Shown: in pieces, positions 7,211 through 16,055 of the stretch
Layout: every line of letters begins with the position of its first letter
Numbering within the stretch: the first letter of the stretch is position 1
Source of the DNA: JAFGIG01 sp964397545
Lineage (GTDB): Bacteria; SDB-A
DNA: 64,000 bases
Direction: 5' to 3'
Assembly (NCBI GenBank): GCA_964397545.1
Contig: CAYNIW010000007.1
Location: 23,411-87,410 of the forward strand
Notes under the pieces: model-generated
What the model saw: the letters and a program-made list of their open reading frames with translations, nothing else
Database searches by the model: none
Told to the model about the DNA's origin: nothing
Program-made: the position numbers and the translations under genes

Positions 7211-8574
7211 CAGAGTATGTATTTCCTCGAGTCTTCTTCTTTCATTATACTTTCGAGTTTTTCTTTCACCATTTCCTCAGTTACATTTTTAGTTCCGGGT
7301 TCTTCAGTCGCATTGAAAAGTATGTCCTCAAGAAGAACATTCATAACAGTCTGAAGCCTTCTCGCACCAATATTTTCCGAAGTTCTGTTGAGTTCAAAGG
7401 AGACTTTCGCTATGTGTCTCAACGAATCACCTTCGAATTGCAAATTGACTCCGTCTTGTTTTAAGAGTTCCTGATACTGAATTATAAGCGAATTTTTAGG
7501 TTCTTTCAGAATTCTATGGTAATCCTCTTCATTTAAGTCATTGAGCATGACTCTTATCGGGAATCTACCTTGAAATTCAGGTATCATGTCGGAAGGATTT
7601 GAAACATTGAATGCTCCTGCCGCTATGAAAAGCATATGATCCGTTTTTACAGTCCCGAACCGGGTTTGAACCGTTGTCCCCTCAATAATCGGCAGCAAAT
7701 CTCTTTGGACACCTTCCCTGGAAACATCCTGCCCGGATTTGGTATTGTTCTCGTCGCTGACAGTTATTTTGTCTATCTCGTCTATGAATATGATTCCCTG
7801 CTCTTCGGCGAGGTGGCATGCTTCAAGACCTATGTCGTGTTCTTCCAACAGAGCTGAAACTTCTTCTTCCAAAAGTATTTCGAAAGCGTCTCTCAGCTTG
7901 ACCTTTTTCATTTTTCTTCTTTTCGGACCTATGTTTCCTATCATGTCCTGCATGTTTATTCCCATCTCTTCCATGCCGGCGGGTGAAAAAACTTCGATGA
8001 AAGGTTTTCCAGCCGCGGAAGAGACCGGAATCTCAATTTCTCTTTCATCGAGCACTCCATTTTTAAGCATAGTTCTGAGATTTTCCCTCGTCGAAGAATC
8101 CGTTTGGATTCCGGGGACCTTTGAAGAAGGAAGTAAAATATCGAGAATTCTCTCTTCAGTTTTAGCTTCAGCCAAAGGTTTAATTTTTGCGGAGATTTTG
8201 GTTTTTATCATCATCGCCGCGGTATGAACGAGATCTCTTACCATTGAAGACACGTTTTTTCCGACATATCCTATCTCAGTGTATTGTGTCGCTTCGACCT
8301 TGACGAAAGGCGCCTGAAGAAGTTTTGCCAGTCTTCTGGCAATTTCCGTTTTCCCTACTCCCGTCGGCCCTATCATAATTATGTTCGCGGGAATGATGTC
8401 CTCTCTCAAATTTTTCGGGACACGCGCTCTCCTCCATCTGTTTCTTACGGCTATGGAAACTGCTTTTTTAGCTTCGGGCTGTCCGACTATGTATTGATCC
8501 AGAAACTCGACTATTTTTTTAGGCGTCAAAGCCGCATTAAAATCTTCAATTATTTCAAAACTCTGTTCCGTCAA
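7210..8574 (-). CDS. hslU: HslU ATPase of the HslUV protease
   Basis: AAA+ unfoldase that feeds substrates to HslV. From the TTG start the product has 454 residues, with Walker A GPTGVGKT (about 69-76), Walker B IIFIDEID, and the C-terminal RKYIL tail that docks into HslV. The frame remains open to 8616, but TTG at 8574 is chosen because GGAGG lies at 8582-8586, seven bases away, and because it gives a tight TTGA overlap with the hslV stop. The family N-terminus also fits this start (LTPKKIVEFLD soon after). Confidence 0.95.
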   Translation of the reverse strand: MTEQSFEIIEDFNAALTPKKIVEFLDQYIVGQPEAKKAVSIAVRNRWRRARVPKNLREDIIPANIIMIGPTGVGKTEIARRLAKLLQAPFVKVEATQYTEIGYVGKNVSSMVRDLVHTAAMMIKTKISAKIKPLAEAKTEERILDILLPSSKVPGIQTDSSTRENLRTMLKNGVLDEREIEIPVSSAAGKPFIEVFSPAGMEEMGINMQDMIGNIGPKRRKMKKVKLRDAFEILLEEEVSALLEEHDIGLEACHLAEEQGIIFIDEIDKITVSDENNTKSGQDVSREGVQRDLLPIIEGTTVQTRFGTVKTDHMLFIAAGAFNVSNPSDMIPEFQGRFPIRVMLNDLNEEDYHRILKEPKNSLIIQYQELLKQDGVNLQFEGDSLRHIAKVSFELNRTSENIGARRLQTVMNVLLEDILFNATEEPGTKNVTEEMVKEKLESIMKEEDSRKYIL

Positions 8575-9107
8575 TTGATGACCTCCACTGTGATTTCCAT
8601 GTTTGTGTAGATGCATATTTCGGAAGTTATCTCGAGCGCTTTTTTCACAATATCTCCTGGATTCATTTGCGTGTGTCGCAAAAGAGCCCTCGCGGCCGCT
8701 GTCGCGTAAGGTGCACCCGAGCCGATGGCAATTACTCCGTCTTCGGGCGATATTACATCGCCCTGGCCCGATATAAGAAGAGCACTCGATCTGTCCGCAG
8801 CGACAAGCATGGCTTCAAGCTTTCGGAGAATCTTGTCTTTTCTCCATTCTCTTGCGAGCGCCACTGCGGCTCGATTTAGCTGATCCGGATGTTCCTTGAT
8901 ATGTTTTTCAAACCTGTCAAAAAGGGTGAACGCGTCAGCCACTGACCCAGCGAAACCCACAACCACTTTGCCTTCAGCCATTTTTCTGAGTTTAACGGCT
9001 TTCGATTTTATAACAGTGTTGCCGAAAGTAACCTGGCCGTCAGCTCCGATTGAGGCGGAGTTGTCCCTTACGACAGCCAATACAGTTGTGCCTCTTATTT
9101 CGTTCAC
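8571..9107 (-). CDS. hslV: HslV protease subunit
   Basis: Threonine protease of the proteasome-like HslUV complex in the cytoplasm. The 178-residue precursor begins MNEIRG and the mature enzyme starts at the catalytic Thr7 (TTVLAVVRD). The conserved GSVADAFTLF and SGQGDVI-type segments are present. It starts at GTG, overlapping the guaB stop as GTGA. The gene order hslV-hslU is standard. Confidence 0.95.
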   Translation of the reverse strand: MNEIRGTTVLAVVRDNSASIGADGQVTFGNTVIKSKAVKLRKMAEGKVVVGFAGSVADAFTLFDRFEKHIKEHPDQLNRAAVALAREWRKDKILRKLEAMLVAADRSSALLISGQGDVISPEDGVIAIGSGAPYATAAARALLRHTQMNPGDIVKKALEITSEICIYTNMEITVEVIN

Positions 9108-10561
9108 TTGAATACTCCGTAATTTGGCGGTTCTTCGGTTATTATTATGTCATGCGGATGGCTTTCTCTCAGTCCTGAAGAAGACATTCTCAAAAACACC
9201 GCTTTCTTTTTCAGATCCGAAAGATTTGAAGCGCCAATATATCCCATTCCCGCTTTGAGTCCTCCGATAAGCTGGTATATAACTTCATTAACACTCCCCC
9301 TGTAAGGCACTCTCGCGACTACGCCTTCCGGAACGAATTTTGTCATTCCTTCCTGAAAATATCTGTCAGCGCTTCCTTTTTTCATAGCCTGGAGGGAACC
9401 CATTGCCCTATAAACTTTGAAGCTTCTACCCTCAAGGTAAACTATTTCTCCGGGGCTTTCATCAGTTCCGGCGAAGAGGCTTCCAATCATTATCACTCCT
9501 GCTCCCGCGGCCATTGCTTTCACTATGTCACCGGAATATTTTATACCTCCGTCAGAAATAACGGGAATATTCCTTAAGGAAGCTAATTCAACTGTGTCCA
9601 TTATTGCAGTTAATTGCGGAACACCCACCCCAGCGACAACTCTAGTGGTGCATATAGAACCAGGCCCTATACCGACTTTAACCGCATCAACACCCGCGGA
9701 AATCAAATCCGAGGCACCTTCCCTAGTGGCCACATTGCCTCCCACAAGCGCCAGCTCCGGGTATTTGCTCCTTACATTCTCAATTACTTTCAGGACGCCA
9801 GAAGAATGTCCGTGCGCGGTGTCGACGACAATAACATCAGCACCCGATTCTACAAGAGAATCAACCCTTAATTCAGTATCGGAAGAAACCCCTACCGCGG
9901 CAGCGACTCTCAGCCTTCCATCTTTGTCTTTGCAAGCATGGGGAAACCAAATCTTTTTTTCCACGTCTTTCACTGTCATGAGACCGCAAATTTTACCTTC
10001 AGTATCAATTATAGGAAGCTTTTCTATCTTGTATTTTTGAAACACTTCTATCGCCTGTTCTACCGAAGTTCCTACCGGAGCCGTCTTCAGGTCCTTTGAA
10101 GTCATAAGTTCCGAAACTTTCTTGGTTATATCAGTTTCAAACATTACGTCTCTGTGGGTCAATATTCCGACAAGCTTGTCTTTTTCGTCAACAACACATA
10201 AACCTGAAATTCCATAATCTTTCATTAAACTTAAAGCCTTTTTGAGAGGGACATTGGGTTTTACGGTTATCGGAGTGCTTATCATGCCGCTTTCGGATCT
10301 TTTTACTTTTCTGACTTCTTCGTTCTGTTTCTCTATAGGCATGTTCTTGTGAATCACGCCCATACCGCCTTCTCTTGCCATTGCTATCGCCATCGGAGAT
10401 TCAGTAACCGTGTCCATTGCGGCGCTAATCAGAGGTATATTGAGCTCGATATCACGCGCTATCCTTGTCTTGACTTCAACCTGATTAGGTAAAACCGAAG
10501 AATTCTGAGGAGCGAGAAGGACATCGTCGAAAGTCAACGCTTCCTTATAATCATTTTTCAT
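9104..10561 (-). CDS. guaB: inosine-5'-monophosphate dehydrogenase
   Basis: Converts IMP to XMP with NAD, the first committed step to GMP. The 485-residue enzyme has the TIM-barrel core split by two CBS domains (about residues 95-205; for example GLMTVKDVEK). The active-site loop GPGSICTTR carries Cys304, and the flap Arg is in VARVPYRG. It overlaps mazG by 11 bases upstream and hslV by 4 downstream, so it is translationally coupled in the operon. Confidence 0.97.
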   Translation of the reverse strand: MKNDYKEALTFDDVLLAPQNSSVLPNQVEVKTRIARDIELNIPLISAAMDTVTESPMAIAMAREGGMGVIHKNMPIEKQNEEVRKVKRSESGMISTPITVKPNVPLKKALSLMKDYGISGLCVVDEKDKLVGILTHRDVMFETDITKKVSELMTSKDLKTAPVGTSVEQAIEVFQKYKIEKLPIIDTEGKICGLMTVKDVEKKIWFPHACKDKDGRLRVAAAVGVSSDTELRVDSLVESGADVIVVDTAHGHSSGVLKVIENVRSKYPELALVGGNVATREGASDLISAGVDAVKVGIGPGSICTTRVVAGVGVPQLTAIMDTVELASLRNIPVISDGGIKYSGDIVKAMAAGAGVIMIGSLFAGTDESPGEIVYLEGRSFKVYRAMGSLQAMKKGSADRYFQEGMTKFVPEGVVARVPYRGSVNEVIYQLIGGLKAGMGYIGASNLSDLKKKAVFLRMSSSGLRESHPHDIIITEEPPNYGVFK

Positions 10562-11342
10562 TTTTTCCCCTTTTATTCCCGGACATCAATATTTCAGCTT
10601 TCTGTCTCCAAAATTTTTCCATTGTTTCAATGTTATCGCTATTCATAGTGAGTCCGGATTCTGCCATTTTTTCCTTAACAAACGCGAATCTCTTGTTGAA
10701 TTTATCTATAGTTTTTTTCAAAGCCTCCGCCGGATTTACGTTTAAATGATTCGCAAGATGGACGGTGACGAATAAAATGTCTCCAATCTCTTCCTCTCTC
10801 TGAAGGTCATTTTCGCAAAGAATCAGTTCTGAAATCTCCTCGTTTAGTTTTTCGACTACTTTGTCCGGACTTTTCCAGTCAAAACCGGCTTCGGAAGCCT
10901 CTTTTTGTATTGAAGATGCTCTCTCGAGGATACATTTTCTATCCTCTTTCTCTTCAAATTTTCTTCTTTCCCAAATCTTCCTGACTTCCTCGGGCGTAGA
11001 GGCTTTATCCTCACCGAAAATGTGAGGGTGCCTGAATGTGACTTTTTCATCTATGCCCTTTATGACGTCTCTGACGTCAAACAGTCCGCTTTTTTCCGCT
11101 GCAGAACACATCATCAATATAACGAGAAGCAAGTCTCCCAGTTCTTCGCGAAGTCTTTCCGATGTCAGAGGTACCGCTTCCATGGCTTCAGACGCTTCTT
11201 CCAACAGGTGCCCTGAAAGACTTTCCAATGTTTGGGATTTGTCCCAAGGACATTTTTCTCTCAGCAGAGAAATCTTTTGAACAAAATCCCAGAACAGATC
11301 GCGTTCTTTTTCCATTTCGAATTTTACCAGAAAATCGGCCAT
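10551..11342 (-). CDS. mazG: MazG nucleotide pyrophosphohydrolase
   Basis: Hydrolyses nucleoside triphosphates to monophosphates and PPi; in E. coli it also lowers ppGpp. The 263-residue protein has two MazG repeats (about 20-120 and 150-250). The metal-binding pattern is seen as EEASEAMEAV with REELGDLL in the first and EEISELIL with REEEIGDILF in the second. The start touches the gmd stop at 11342. The neighbouring guaB also acts on the purine pool. Confidence 0.95.
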   Translation of the reverse strand: MADFLVKFEMEKERDLFWDFVQKISLLREKCPWDKSQTLESLSGHLLEEASEAMEAVPLTSERLREELGDLLLVILMMCSAAEKSGLFDVRDVIKGIDEKVTFRHPHIFGEDKASTPEEVRKIWERRKFEEKEDRKCILERASSIQKEASEAGFDWKSPDKVVEKLNEEISELILCENDLQREEEIGDILFVTVHLANHLNVNPAEALKKTIDKFNKRFAFVKEKMAESGLTMNSDNIETMEKFWRQKAEILMSGNKRGKNEK

Positions 11343-12448
11343 CAGAGAAGATTATCGGCAGAACCTCTCGAAGAGCAGTTAAATCCAGATTTTTTCAGGG
11401 ATAATTCCATTTGGACTATTCGAAGATCCGATTCAACCATCATTGTTATAAGATCATCAAGAGATACATCGGGTTTCCATCCGAATTTGTTTCTCGCCTT
11501 GGAACTGTCGCCAATCAACCTTTCGACTTCCGCGGGCCGGAAATAACCCGGATCCACACAAACGATTGTTTTTCCTGTTGCTTCATCTATTCCGGTTTCG
11601 TCAATTCCTTTTCCGCGCCATGAAATTTTAACGCCGATTTTTTCTAGAGATTTTTCGAGAAAATACCTTACCGAGTGCGTCTCTCCGGTTGCTATAACAT
11701 AATCATCGGGTTCATCCTGCTTAAGCATCAGCCACATAGCTCTGACAAAATCTCCTGCGTAACCCCAATCCCTTTCGGCGTCGAGGTTTCCGATGAATAT
11801 TTCATTTTGCAAACCGTATTTTATTCTCGCGACCGCCCGAGTTATCTTTCTCGTCACAAATGTTTCGCCTCTTCTCGGAGATTCATGATTGAAAAGAATT
11901 CCATTGCTCGCGTGCAAGCCGAATGCTTCCCTGTAATTTACTGTGATCCAGTAAGAATACAGCTTTGCGACGCCGTATGGGCTTCTCGGATAGAATGGAG
12001 TCATTTCGTTTTGTGGAAATTCCCGGGCTTTGCCGAACAATTCGCTTGTCGATGCCTGATAAAATCTCACTTTTTCCTTCATCTTCAGTATTCTTATTGC
12101 TTCTAAAATACGAAGAGTTCCGAGAGCATCTGACTGGGCGGTATATTCCGGTGTCTCGAAAGAAACCTGAACATGGCTTTGGGCGCCGAGATTGTATATC
12201 TCATCGGGTTCAATCCTCTGAATGATTTTTATTATACTCGAAGAGTCAGTCAGATCTCCATAATGAAGAAAAAGTTTTGCTCCTGGAAGGTGCGGATCTT
12301 CATATATGTGATCTATCCTTTCAGTGTTGAATATAGAGCTCCTTCTTCTTATTCCGTGGACTTCGTAGCCCTTTTCGAGCAGTAATTCAGCAAGATATGA
12401 GCCATCCTGACCTGTTATACCTGTAATTAGGGCTTTTTGATTTTTCAT
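11342..12448 (-). CDS. gmd: GDP-mannose 4,6-dehydratase
   Basis: Makes GDP-4-keto-6-deoxymannose, precursor of fucose, rhamnose and related surface sugars. The 368-residue short-chain dehydrogenase has the NADP-binding GITGQDGSYLAELL near the start, STSELFG, and the catalytic SPYGVAK with Tyr and Lys. The first gene of the seven-gene operon, it has AAAGGAG before its ATG. No other nucleotide-sugar genes are nearby, so the sugar made cannot be told from this window. Confidence 0.95.
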   Translation of the reverse strand: MKNQKALITGITGQDGSYLAELLLEKGYEVHGIRRRSSIFNTERIDHIYEDPHLPGAKLFLHYGDLTDSSSIIKIIQRIEPDEIYNLGAQSHVQVSFETPEYTAQSDALGTLRILEAIRILKMKEKVRFYQASTSELFGKAREFPQNEMTPFYPRSPYGVAKLYSYWITVNYREAFGLHASNGILFNHESPRRGETFVTRKITRAVARIKYGLQNEIFIGNLDAERDWGYAGDFVRAMWLMLKQDEPDDYVIATGETHSVRYFLEKSLEKIGVKISWRGKGIDETGIDEATGKTIVCVDPGYFRPAEVERLIGDSSKARNKFGWKPDVSLDDLITMMVESDLRIVQMELSLKKSGFNCSSRGSADNLL

Positions 12449-12490
12449 CGAATCTCCTTTTTCCTTAACAATCTATATGTTTATTGATAC

Positions 12491-12518
12491 AATATACTCG
12501 GTAAATAATCAATCGCAA
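12491..12518 (-). promoter_or_regulatory. promoter candidate for the gmd operon
   Basis: On the minus strand TTGCGA (12513-12518) and TATATT (12491-12496) are 16 bases apart, with a leader of about 36 bases to the gmd start. The site sits in the 72-base gap between divergent genes. Confidence 0.45.
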
Positions 12519-12520
12519 CC

Positions 12521-14038
12521 GTGTATATGGACAAATTCAAATTAACCTCGGCTGAAATCAGCGAATTCGTCCTTCAGGACAATAAATGCCTTCTTATCGA
12601 TGAAGGCAGAATACTCTATACCAACGAAACAATGAAATTCCTTTTCTCATCCGACCCGACGGGACAATCGGTTCTCGAGCTTTTTCAAAAAGAAGATTTT
12701 TCGGAAAGTTCAAAACTGAACAATCTTATGAGAAAACCCCAAAATTCTTATTGCTTCTGGCTCGGTGTTCACATGGTCATAGACAGGATAATATATCCGG
12801 CCAATATCCTCGTGTCTTCTGTCGAAATCAAAGGCAAATGGATTTGGAGGCTTTACGCATTTTTCGACGTTGACGATTTTTTCAAAAAATATTTTTCGTC
12901 TTCTTTCCTCGATTACATACCCGACGCGGTAGCATTTATCGACACTGAAAGCTGTATAATCAGCGCCAACAAAGTTTTTCTTGAAACATTCGGATACCAG
13001 AATAAAGACGAAATTTTCAAGAAAAATATCGATCTGCTAATCGTCCCCGAAAATGAATTTTTTTCAGCCAAAGAACTGACTAAATACATAATGCGCGGAA
13101 AACGGCTCGGAAAAGACGATGTTCCGAGGAAAAGAAAAGACGGCTCAATTATATGGGTCAGCATAGCGGGAGGTCCGATATATTTCGAGGATGAAAACTA
13201 CAATAAAAATAAAACCGACCCGATAGGCATAGTCGTCATATACAGAGATGTCAGCGATGTTCACAATTTACGCGAAAAATCTCTCGCCCAGGAAGCCAAA
13301 ATACAGAATTTTTACGAACACAAAATAAAAGCGACTGAAGCCGATAACATAGGTTCGAGTCTCGACGTTCTCGCAGACGGTTTCGCTGAAAGCTCTTTTC
13401 TGGGAGTTCATTTCAACATAGATGTCGAGACAGGAAAATACATCATAAACAGAGGGCTTTTTGAAAACGAATCTTTCGAACAAGTTGTAATGAAAACGAT
13501 CAGACAGAAGTATAAGAAAGAGCTGATCTACAAGACTGAAAAGAGCTATCACATTCTCGATTCTTCGAGGATTTATTCTTCGAGCGCGGGCGGAGACGAA
13601 CTAAAAATACTTTTCTCGCCTTTTCTTATGAATGAAGATATAAACGTCAACGAATTTCCAAAAAACTACATAATAGCTCTCTGTCTTTCTCAGAATCTTG
13701 AAGAAAACGAAGAACTCTTTTCCATTTACAGCCAGACAATACACATTTTAACCCAAAAAAGCATAATGAAGGAAAACTATGAAAATCTCCTTAAAACTGA
13801 AGTCCTGCTTCAGACCGCCGGCGCTGTTTCACACCACGTCACTCAGCCATTGACCGTAGCCATGCTTGCCATATCGCATGTTAGTGAAATCTGTTCCGAC
13901 CCTAAAACCTTAAAACAACTGAATATAGCAATGGAATCTCTTAAAAGAATGGAAAATGAAATCGAAAAACTGCGCAACATCACCGAATACAACACAGAAA
14001 AATATATAGGGGATACTAAGATAATTGATCTGAACTGA
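12521..14038 (+). CDS. PAS sensor protein ending after the DHp helices (no ATPase domain)
   Basis: About 505 residues. An N-terminal PAS-like region (1-120) is followed by a clear PAS domain (about 125-250, beginning FLDYIPDAVAFID) and a linker region. The C-terminal helical hairpin contains AVSHHVTQPLT, a histidine-kinase H-box with His438/His439. The protein stops about 65 residues later, exactly where the HATPase domain would begin. It may be an unusual phosphotransfer or signalling scaffold, or a degenerate kinase. The start could be GTG at 12521 or ATG at 12527; no ribosome site decides. It overlaps the convergent creatininase gene by 23 bases. Confidence 0.7.
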   Translation: MYMDKFKLTSAEISEFVLQDNKCLLIDEGRILYTNETMKFLFSSDPTGQSVLELFQKEDFSESSKLNNLMRKPQNSYCFWLGVHMVIDRIIYPANILVSSVEIKGKWIWRLYAFFDVDDFFKKYFSSSFLDYIPDAVAFIDTESCIISANKVFLETFGYQNKDEIFKKNIDLLIVPENEFFSAKELTKYIMRGKRLGKDDVPRKRKDGSIIWVSIAGGPIYFEDENYNKNKTDPIGIVVIYRDVSDVHNLREKSLAQEAKIQNFYEHKIKATEADNIGSSLDVLADGFAESSFLGVHFNIDVETGKYIINRGLFENESFEQVVMKTIRQKYKKELIYKTEKSYHILDSSRIYSSSAGGDELKILFSPFLMNEDINVNEFPKNYIIALCLSQNLEENEELFSIYSQTIHILTQKSIMKENYENLLKTEVLLQTAGAVSHHVTQPLTVAMLAISHVSEICSDPKTLKQLNIAMESLKRMENEIEKLRNITEYNTEKYIGDTKIIDLN

Positions 14039-14768
14039 TCCATTTGTCCAGATCTTCAAACATTTTTAAGAGGGTTTCGCTCAACCCCTTTTTTACAGAT
14101 AAATAGAATTTTTCAGACAAATCCGGATTGTCTTGAGGAATGCCTCCGTTTTCGTCATAGACTATGATTGTTGAAGGAGAAGGGATGGCGTCAATCCCTT
14201 TAGAAGGCCGGTATTTTGGAACTCTTGACAAATAGTCCCATTTAACGAGTTCGGGTCTGATATACTGGATCATAGCCGTTTCGTCAACAGCTCCATGACC
14301 TCCTGTTTTTCCGAAGATTTGTTCCGGTAAATCCCCGCAGTTTATCCACCAGTGAATTGATATTACGAAAAGGCCGGTCTTGGAGTATATTCTCGATGCT
14401 GCATTTTTCACTGAAGACATATTGCCGCCATGGCCGTTGTTTATAATGAGCTTCTTAAAACCTATTTTACACAAGGATAAGGAAATCTCAAAAAGAAGAT
14501 TTTCAAAAGTCTCTCTCATCAGAGTCATAGAGCCTCTGTAGGGGATTAAACTGCCAGTCAAACCGTAAGGGACTGAAGGGGCAATCAGAGCATTTATATC
14601 TTCGGCTATGTCTTGGGACAATTTTTCGGGAATAATGACATCAGTGCCTAGAGGAGATATTCCGTGCGCCTCTATTGTTCCTACGGGTAAGATCACGGTA
14701 TCTATAGAGCCTTCTTTCATCATCTCTGAAAGCTCCATATTGTTCAAATATAGAATTCTACGTTCCAT
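14016..14768 (-). CDS. creatininase-family amidohydrolase
   Basis: A 250-residue metal-dependent hydrolase of the creatininase/FAPy deformylase/MftE family. Family motifs are PVGTIEAHG near residue 28 and NNGHGGN around 112, with Glu, His and Asp ligands for two metals; GGHGAVDETA follows. The substrate cannot be told: members act on creatinine, formamidopyrimidines or a mycofactocin peptide, and no partner genes for any of these are present. It is the last gene of the minus-strand cluster, three bases after the TPR gene. Confidence 0.85.
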   Translation of the reverse strand: MERRILYLNNMELSEMMKEGSIDTVILPVGTIEAHGISPLGTDVIIPEKLSQDIAEDINALIAPSVPYGLTGSLIPYRGSMTLMRETFENLLFEISLSLCKIGFKKLIINNGHGGNMSSVKNAASRIYSKTGLFVISIHWWINCGDLPEQIFGKTGGHGAVDETAMIQYIRPELVKWDYLSRVPKYRPSKGIDAIPSPSTIIVYDENGGIPQDNPDLSEKFYLSVKKGLSETLLKMFEDLDKWISSDQLS

Positions 14769-14771
14769 GGT

Positions 14772-16055
14772 TTAAAAATACTTCATTGCAAATATTATAC
14801 CTGCCGCCGCGCCTGCGGCAAAAGATAGAAAAACAGCGATGGAAACAATTGAATTCAGAAAAGATACTTTTGCATCATAACGCTTTTCTTCGCGATAGCT
14901 CAATTTAGGTTCCGTTTTTTCCGGACGCACCCTTGCCCACAGAGTAGATTTTTCAATCTCATCAATTTTCTGGAATTTTTCAAATGAACCGGCTTTGGCT
15001 TCTTCTTCTTGTTCTTCTCCTTCAGATTTTAACATATCTTTCAAGGTTTCCTCGGTTACATCTTCGGGAGGAGGTGGAGGGATTTCAATGGCTTCTTTAA
15101 CTTCTTCATTCTCAAAGGATTTTTTTTCAGACTCTGCACTCTCTACAGTTATCTGACCGCTGTTTAAAAGATCTCCTTCCCCAAAATCTTCTTCTTCGCC
15201 GGTTGTTGTGGATTGTTCTGTTTTTTCTTCTGGAGGAGGAGGAGGAGGGACTATGTTGTGCTCTATGAGTAATTCCTCTTCCGAAGTTTCTTCTTTTGCG
15301 GGAGGCTTCAATTTCGAGATGGTTTGGCTGATTTTTTCAAGGTCGGCGATCTGCTGTTCCGTTTTGGCCGAATCCTTAGCGGCTTTGAGATTTATTTTTG
15401 CGATCTCAATATTTCCGAGTAATATATGGCAATGTATCGCTCCTACGAGACTTTCAAATTTCTTCAGTTGGCTTTCTGAACCTTTTTCAAAACAGTTCAA
15501 AGCTTTATCATATTGACCCTTCCCCGCGTAGAACTTTCCGAAAAGAGTCCAAAGATATGGATCATTTTTACTTACAGATAAAAGAGAGCCTATTTCTTCC
15601 GCGGCTTTTTCGTCGATTTCAGTTTCACCGAGTTTTTCGACAAATTCGACAGACTTTTTTAATATCCTGTTTGTCGTCAGCATTTCCTTTATGAGGGAAT
15701 CCGCCATATTCCTCTCTCCGGATGAGCTCTTTTGCAGGCTCAAGTTCTTTAATGTGAAATAAGCGTCGACATTATGGCCTAAAACCTCGTAATTAGCTGC
15801 TTGTATCACTATTTTTTGGGTCGCAGATTTCGAATTGTCGATGGCTATGGAAAAAGCGTCCATTGCTTTTTCTTTTTCTTTTCTCTTTGAATATATGAGG
15901 CCTTTTTGATACTGCAAAAAAGCCGTGACGCTCTTGTCCATATCTTTTTCGGTTTTATAGAGGTTTTCAATTACCTCAAGAGCTCTTTCGTGCTCTCCTA
16001 TTTTCCGCATTTTCTGGATTTCTTTTAATATCTCTTTAATATCGTTGTTTATCAT
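14772..16055 (-). CDS. tail-anchored TPR protein with proline/acid-rich linker
   Basis: A 427-residue protein. Residues 1-240 form TPR-like helical repeats (for example YDKALNCFEKGSES). About 245-350 is a low-complexity linker with PPPPPPEE and PPPPPED blocks and many Glu. A single hydrophobic helix near the C-terminus (FLSFAAGAAAGIIFAMKYF) would anchor it, leaving the TPR part in the cytoplasm. It probably is a membrane-bound scaffold. The gene overlaps its upstream neighbour by four bases. No family name is recognised. Confidence 0.6.
   Translation of the reverse strand: MINNDIKEILKEIQKMRKIGEHERALEVIENLYKTEKDMDKSVTAFLQYQKGLIYSKRKEKEKAMDAFSIAIDNSKSATQKIVIQAANYEVLGHNVDAYFTLKNLSLQKSSSGERNMADSLIKEMLTTNRILKKSVEFVEKLGETEIDEKAAEEIGSLLSVSKNDPYLWTLFGKFYAGKGQYDKALNCFEKGSESQLKKFESLVGAIHCHILLGNIEIAKINLKAAKDSAKTEQQIADLEKISQTISKLKPPAKEETSEEELLIEHNIVPPPPPPEEKTEQSTTTGEEEDFGEGDLLNSGQITVESAESEKKSFENEEVKEAIEIPPPPPEDVTEETLKDMLKSEGEEQEEEAKAGSFEKFQKIDEIEKSTLWARVRPEKTEPKLSYREEKRYDAKVSFLNSIVSIAVFLSFAAGAAAGIIFAMKYF

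Noticed and set aside
7739..8227. 162-codon plus-strand frame opposite hslU
   Set aside because: Low-complexity Ser-rich shadow of the HslU coding sequence.
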